Shown here in pieces: positions 30,620-34,810 of a stretch of 34,810 nt of DNA; the first letter of the stretch is position 1, and each line of letters starts with the position of its first letter. This DNA is from Agromyces salentinus (lineage in GTDB: Bacteria > Actinomycetota > Actinomycetes > Actinomycetales > Microbacteriaceae): positions 1 through 34,810 of the forward strand of contig NZ_WBIR01000029.1 in the NCBI RefSeq assembly GCF_009749395.1, read 5' to 3'. The notes under the pieces are model-generated. The model did not search any database, had not been told where the DNA came from, and worked only from the letters and a program-made list of their open reading frames with translations. The translations under genes and the position numbers were made by a program.

Positions 30620-32104
30620 ATGCCCTCCGCCGCCCCCGCCGCCGTCAGCGCGCCGACGATCGACCCCGCAGACCTGGAGACGACCCTCCGGGTGCTGGCG
30701 ACGCTCAGCGAGCTCGACCAGGACGATCCCGACTTCGAGACCGTCCGCCACGCGACGGCCAAGATGTTCAAGGCCGTCAAGGTCGCGCGACGGCTCGAGA
30801 AGCGGCGTGTCATCCAGGACGCCGACCGCGCGGTGATCGCCGCGACGGCCACCGGCGCACCGACGCGCATCGACGACGAGACCCGCGGAGCCGACCTCGT
30901 GAGCGGCACGGACGCGCGCACGGCCGGCGAGCTGCAGGTCGCGCGTCCCTGCTACATCTGCAAGCAGCGCTACACGCTCGTCGACGCGTTCTACCACCAG
31001 CTCTGCCCCACCTGCGCGGCGATGAGCCACGCCAAGCGCGACGCGCGCACCGACCTCACCGGCCGTCGGGCGCTGCTGACCGGCGGGCGGGCGAAGATCG
31101 GGATGTACATCGCGTTGCGCCTGCTGCGCGACGGTGCCCACACGACGATCACGACCCGCTTCCCACGGGATGCCGCGCGGCGGTTCGCCGCGATGCCGGA
31201 TGCCGCGGACTGGCTGCACCGCCTGCGCATCGTGGGCATCGACCTGCGCGATCCGGCGCAGGTGATCGCCCTCGCCGACGACGTCGCCGCGCAGGGCCCG
31301 CTCGACATCCTCATCAACAACGCGGCGCAGACCGTGCGGCGCTCGCCGGGCTCCTACTCGCCGCTCGTGGAAGCCGAGTCCTCACCGCTGCCCGACGGCC
31401 CGCTGCCCGAGCTCGTGAGCTTCGGGCACACCAACGATGCCCACCCGCTCGCGCTCGCGGACTCGGTGGCGAGCCATCCCGTGCTCTCGTCAGGCCTGTT
31501 CGCGGGCACCATGACGGCCGACGACCTGACCGCGCTCGCGCTCGCGCCGGGGTCGAGCTCGCTCGCCCGGCTCGCCGACCGCACCGCCATCGACGCGGGC
31601 GGCCTCGTGCCCGACCTGCACCACGAGAACAGCTGGAGCGCGGTCGTCCAGGATGTCGACCCGCTCGAGATGCTCGAGGTCCAGCTCTGCAACACGACCG
31701 CGCCCTTCATCCTCGTCAGCCGCCTGCGGGCGTCGCTCGCCGCGTCGCCCGCCCGCCGCACCTACGTCGTGAACGTCTCGGCGATGGAGGGCGTGTTCAG
31801 CCGGGGCTACAAGGGCCCGGGGCATCCGCACACCAACATGGCGAAGGCCGCGATGAACATGCTCACGCGAACGAGCGCCAAGGAGATGCTCGCCGACGGC
31901 ATCCTCATGACGAGCGTGGACACCGGCTGGATCACCGACGAGCGACCGCACCCGACCAAGGTGCGCCTGGCCGAGGAGGGCTTCCACGCACCGCTCGACC
32001 TCGTCGACGGCGCCGCACGCGTCTACGACCCGATCGTCCGCGGCGAGGCAGGCGAAGACGTGACCGGCGTCTTCCTGAAGGACTACTCGCGAGCCGAGTG
32101 GTGA
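30620..32104 (+). CDS. Zinc-ribbon SDR-like protein lacking the catalytic Tyr
   Basis: A 494-residue three-part protein. Residues 1-105 are helical; C111, C114, C129 and C132 form a zinc ribbon (CYICKQRYTL ... FYHQLCPTCA). An SDR fold follows with TGGRAKIG (154-161) in the nucleotide-binding position, LDILINNAAQT (228-238), N358 and S387 (VVNVSAMEG). About 100 extra residues separate the NNAA motif from the catalytic region. The usual YxxxK is absent: K409 lies in HTNMAKAAMNM with Thr405 where Tyr belongs. I recall relatives in actinobacteria and eukaryotes, but no known function. It is leaderless-type and divergent from DUF2332, and may be a binding or regulatory protein rather than a classic dehydrogenase. 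Confidence 0.88.
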   Translation: MPSAAPAAVSAPTIDPADLETTLRVLATLSELDQDDPDFETVRHATAKMFKAVKVARRLEKRRVIQDADRAVIAATATGAPTRIDDETRGADLVSGTDARTAGELQVARPCYICKQRYTLVDAFYHQLCPTCAAMSHAKRDARTDLTGRRALLTGGRAKIGMYIALRLLRDGAHTTITTRFPRDAARRFAAMPDAADWLHRLRIVGIDLRDPAQVIALADDVAAQGPLDILINNAAQTVRRSPGSYSPLVEAESSPLPDGPLPELVSFGHTNDAHPLALADSVASHPVLSSGLFAGTMTADDLTALALAPGSSSLARLADRTAIDAGGLVPDLHHENSWSAVVQDVDPLEMLEVQLCNTTAPFILVSRLRASLAASPARRTYVVNVSAMEGVFSRGYKGPGHPHTNMAKAAMNMLTRTSAKEMLADGILMTSVDTGWITDERPHPTKVRLAEEGFHAPLDLVDGAARVYDPIVRGEAGEDVTGVFLKDYSRAEW

Positions 32105-32142
32105 GGCCCGCTCCGTCACGGTGACCCGTGGCGCGAGCGCCG

Positions 32143-32171
32143 CTGACGGCGAGGTCTTCGGCGGATAGGCT
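32143..32171 (+). promoter_or_regulatory. Promoter of pepN (CTGACG-17-TAGGCT)
   Basis: CTGACG at 32143-32148 and TAGGCT at 32166-32171 are spaced 17 nt apart, with a leader of about 45 nt to the GTG. It is the best-formed two-box promoter in the window. Confidence 0.65.
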
Positions 32172-32224
32172 GGTTCGCGTTGCCCGCGGCCACGAGCCGC
32201 GCAGATATCCGCGAAGGAGCCCAC

Positions 32225-34774
32225 GTGCCTGGAGAGAACCTCACCCGATCCGAAGCCGAGGAGCGCGCGGCGCTCGTCACGGTGCACGACTACGACGTCG
32301 TGCTCGACGTGACGGTCGGCCCCGAGGTCTTCACGACGACCACCACGGTGCGCTTCGACGCCGCCGAGGGCGCCGCGACGTTCATCGACGCGATCACCGC
32401 GGCCGTGCACTCGGTCACGCTGAACGGCGTCGAGCTCGACCCCGCCCAGGTGAGCGACGGCGTGCGCATCGAGCTGGCGAACCTCGCCGCCCACAACGAA
32501 CTCGTCGTCGTCGCCGACGGTCGCTACATGAACACGGGCGAGGGCCTGCACCGCTTCGTCGACCCGGTCGACGGCGAGGTCTACCTCTACACGCAGTTCG
32601 AGGTGCCCGACTCGCGTCGCATGTTCGCGGTCTTCGAGCAGCCCGACCTCAAGGCGGCCTTCCGCTTCACGATCACGGCGCCCGCGCACTGGGAGGTCGT
32701 CTCCAACTCCCCCACGCCCGAGCCGGTCGACGCGGGCGAGGGTGCGAAGACGTGGGCGTTCGAGCCCACGCCGCGCATCTCGAGCTACATCACCGCGCTC
32801 GTCGCCGGCCCGTACGCCGTCGTGCGCGACGAGCTGACGAGCGCCAACGGCCGGGTCATCCCGCTCGGGGTCTTCAGCCGCAAGAGCCTGTCGCAGTACC
32901 TCGACGCCGACTACATCTTCGAGAAGACCAAGCAGGGCTTCGAGTACTTCGAGGCGAAGTTCGGCGTGGCCTACCCGTTCGCGAAGTACGACCAGCTCTT
33001 CGTGCCCGAGTACAACGCGGGCGCCATGGAGAACGCGGGCGCGGTGACCTTCACCGAGGCGTACGTCTTCCGCTCGAAGGTCACCGATGCCGTGCGCGAG
33101 CGTCGGGTCGTCACGATCCTGCACGAACTCGCCCACATGTGGTTCGGCGACCTCGTGACCATGAAGTGGTGGAACGACCTGTGGCTGAACGAGTCCTTCG
33201 CGGAATGGGCCTCGACCATCGCGACCGCCGAGGCGACCGAGTGGACCGAGGCGTGGACCACGTTCAACTCCATGGAGAAGAGCTGGGCCTACCGTCAGGA
33301 CCAGCTCCCCTCCACGCACCCCGTCGTCGCCACGATCAACGACCTCGAGGACGTGCTCGTCAACTTCGACGGCATCACGTACGCCAAGGGCGGCTCGGTG
33401 CTGAAGCAGCTCGTCGCCTGGGTCGGCATCGACGCGTTCTTCGCGGGCGTCTCGGCCTACTTCCAGAAGCACCAGTGGGGCAACACGACCCTCGCCGACC
33501 TGCTCGCCGAACTCGAGGTCGCCAGCGGCCGCGACCTCACCGAGTGGTCGAAGCTCTGGCTCGAGACCTCGGGCGTCAACACGCTGCGCCCAGAGATCGA
33601 GACCGACTCCGACGGCCGCATCGCCGCATTCACCGTGCTGCAGTCGGCTCCGGCGGACTACCCGACGATCCGCCCGCACCGCCTCGCCATCGGCTTCTAC
33701 AACCTCGCCGACGGCAAGCTGGTCCGCGACCACCGGGTCGAGCTCGACGTCGACGGCGAGCGCACGGATGTCGCGGAGCTCGTCGGCCTCGAGCGTCCGG
33801 CGCTCGTGCTGCTGAACGACGACGACCTCGCGTACGCGAAGATCCGCCTCGACGAAGCATCCCACGGGGTCGCGCTCGCGAACCTCAGCGAGATCGAGGA
33901 CCCCCTGGCACGTGCGCTCGTCTGGAGCTCGGTGTGGGACGCCACCCGCGACGGGGAGACCCGCGCGAGCGACTACCTCGCACTGGTGCTCGGCAACATC
34001 GCCAGTGAGACGGAGTCGACCACCCTCCGCATCGTGCTCGCCAACGCCGCGCTCGCCGCGGGTGCGTACACCGAGCCCGCGCGTCAGGCAGACGCGCTGC
34101 GATCGGTGGCAGACGGTTTCTGGCGACTCGCGCAGGAGGCGGAGGCGGGCAGCGACGCGCAGTTCCAGTTCGTCACGAACTTCGCCGGAGTGGCCGAGCA
34201 CGGATCGCACGTCGACGACCTCGCCGCGCTCTTCGCCGGCACGCTGGCGCTCGACGGCCTGGAGATCGACACGGACCTCGGCTGGCGCCTGCTCATCGCG
34301 CTCGTCGCCGCGGGCCGCGCGGGCGACGCCGAGATCGATGCACGACTGGCCGAGGACAACACCGCCACGGGCCAGCAGTCGGCCGCGCACGCACGCGCGG
34401 CCATCCAGACCGTCGAGGGCAAGGAGCGCGCCTGGGCGTCCCTCATCGACGTCGACACGGCGACCAACACGGTCGTTCGCGAGACCACCGCGGGCTTCGT
34501 CCGGGCGACCGACCCCGCCCTGCTCGAGGCCTTCGTCGCCCGCTACTTCGACATGCTGGAGCGCGTCTGGGAGGACCGCAGCTACGCGATCGCCGAGAAG
34601 CTCGTCGACGGCCTGTACCCGTCGCCGCTCGCCAACCGCGCGCTGGCCGACGCCAGCCGCGCCTGGCTCGACGCCCACCCCGACGTGCCCGCGCTGCGGC
34701 GCCTGGTCGTCGAGCGGCTCGCGGGCGTCGATCGTGCGCTGGTCGCGCAGGCGCGCGACGCGCAGCAGGGCTAG
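32225..34774 (+). CDS. pepN: Aminopeptidase N (M1 family zinc metallopeptidase)
   Basis: Removes N-terminal residues from peptides in the cytosol, finishing degradation begun by Clp and other proteases. The protein has 849 residues, close to actinobacterial PepN. The substrate-binding GAMEN motif is at 266-270, the zinc site HELAH at 300-304 with the third ligand E323 (NESFAEW). The N-terminal beta-saddle precedes it, and the C-terminal helical ERAP1-like domain fills about 520-849. I chose the GTG at 32225 with GAAGGAG upstream; earlier in-frame ATG codons give an unconserved extension through the leader. The gene is complete, 36 bp before the window end. Confidence 0.97.
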   Translation: MPGENLTRSEAEERAALVTVHDYDVVLDVTVGPEVFTTTTTVRFDAAEGAATFIDAITAAVHSVTLNGVELDPAQVSDGVRIELANLAAHNELVVVADGRYMNTGEGLHRFVDPVDGEVYLYTQFEVPDSRRMFAVFEQPDLKAAFRFTITAPAHWEVVSNSPTPEPVDAGEGAKTWAFEPTPRISSYITALVAGPYAVVRDELTSANGRVIPLGVFSRKSLSQYLDADYIFEKTKQGFEYFEAKFGVAYPFAKYDQLFVPEYNAGAMENAGAVTFTEAYVFRSKVTDAVRERRVVTILHELAHMWFGDLVTMKWWNDLWLNESFAEWASTIATAEATEWTEAWTTFNSMEKSWAYRQDQLPSTHPVVATINDLEDVLVNFDGITYAKGGSVLKQLVAWVGIDAFFAGVSAYFQKHQWGNTTLADLLAELEVASGRDLTEWSKLWLETSGVNTLRPEIETDSDGRIAAFTVLQSAPADYPTIRPHRLAIGFYNLADGKLVRDHRVELDVDGERTDVAELVGLERPALVLLNDDDLAYAKIRLDEASHGVALANLSEIEDPLARALVWSSVWDATRDGETRASDYLALVLGNIASETESTTLRIVLANAALAAGAYTEPARQADALRSVADGFWRLAQEAEAGSDAQFQFVTNFAGVAEHGSHVDDLAALFAGTLALDGLEIDTDLGWRLLIALVAAGRAGDAEIDARLAEDNTATGQQSAAHARAAIQTVEGKERAWASLIDVDTATNTVVRETTAGFVRATDPALLEAFVARYFDMLERVWEDRSYAIAEKLVDGLYPSPLANRALADASRAWLDAHPDVPALRRLVVERLAGVDRALVAQARDAQQG

Positions 34775-34790
34775 CACCGTCGTCGAGCGC

Positions 34791-34810
34791 GGGGGGGGGG
34801 GGGGGCCCCC
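34791..34810. other. G15C5 run at the window end, probable sequencing artefact
   Basis: Fifteen G followed by five C close the window. Nothing like it occurs elsewhere here. Poly-G tails are typical of two-colour sequencing chemistry when signal is lost, so I treat this as a contig-end artefact rather than biology. The 16 bases before it hold no feature. Confidence 0.7.

Noticed and set aside
31490..34777. A 1095-residue open frame antisense to pepN and the SDR gene
   Set aside because: It runs across two real genes on the other strand, has a biased, repetitive composition and no recognisable domain.
34791..34810. G15C5 as a G-quadruplex or hairpin element
   Set aside because: It is at the very end of the sequence and looks like a sequencing tail.

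Overview
High-GC DNA from an actinobacterium, most likely a member of the Microbacteriaceae (Agromyces/Leifsonia/Microbacterium type). The grounds are the gene set (SepH, DUF3093/DUF3159/DUF3710/DUF4193 proteins, paired ClpP1/ClpP2, actinobacterial Dxs and PepN), the constant use of the word GGATGCC/GGCATCC, and several promoters that look leaderless. The genus is a guess. The window appears to be a whole contig: it opens inside the first codons of an IS481-family transposase and ends in a G15C5 run that looks like a sequencing artefact.

Layout. (1) 1-5683: the end of an IS481-family element abuts the stop codon of dxs (isoprenoid precursor synthesis). Then come a very small LysR-type HTH protein with a basic tail, and acnA (aconitase). 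(2) 5684-9614: a conserved actinobacterial block. The operon dut-DUF3710-DUF3159 is translationally coupled by two GTGA overlaps. DUF3093 diverges from dut and meets the zinc-ribbon protein DUF4193 tail to tail. The division protein gene sepH follows. (3) 9680-15863: the proteostasis block on the minus strand, tRNA-Pro, tig, (TPR protein), clpP1, clpP2, clpX, followed directly by a benE-like transporter gene that has no normal start codon. (4) 16069-28044: a more variable section. It holds a 1262-residue polytopic membrane protein between two tRNA genes, two further membrane proteins of unknown function, dps, a multicopper oxidase/histidine kinase/response regulator operon, and an amidohydrolase. 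(5) 28044-34774: nei, rpiB, a DUF2332 protein, a zinc-ribbon SDR-like protein and pepN.

How it fits together. Most genes are housekeeping: isoprenoid and TCA-cycle metabolism, nucleotide-pool sanitation (dut), base-excision repair (nei), protein folding and degradation (tig, clpP1P2X, pepN), division (sepH) and DNA/iron protection (dps). From memory, the order clpX-clpP2-clpP1-tig ... nei-rpiB ... pepN also occurs in Mycobacterium tuberculosis, and the dut/DUF cluster lies near dxs there, so the backbone is old and the stretch between tRNA-Pro and nei is where novelty has entered. I see no phage, CRISPR, restriction or toxin system. The least understood items are the divergent DUF2332 / zinc-ribbon SDR pair (both apparently leaderless, the SDR without its catalytic Tyr), the benE gene without a start codon, the mini-LysR protein, the stem-loop that hides the IS transposase ribosome-binding site, and a six-copy minisatellite.
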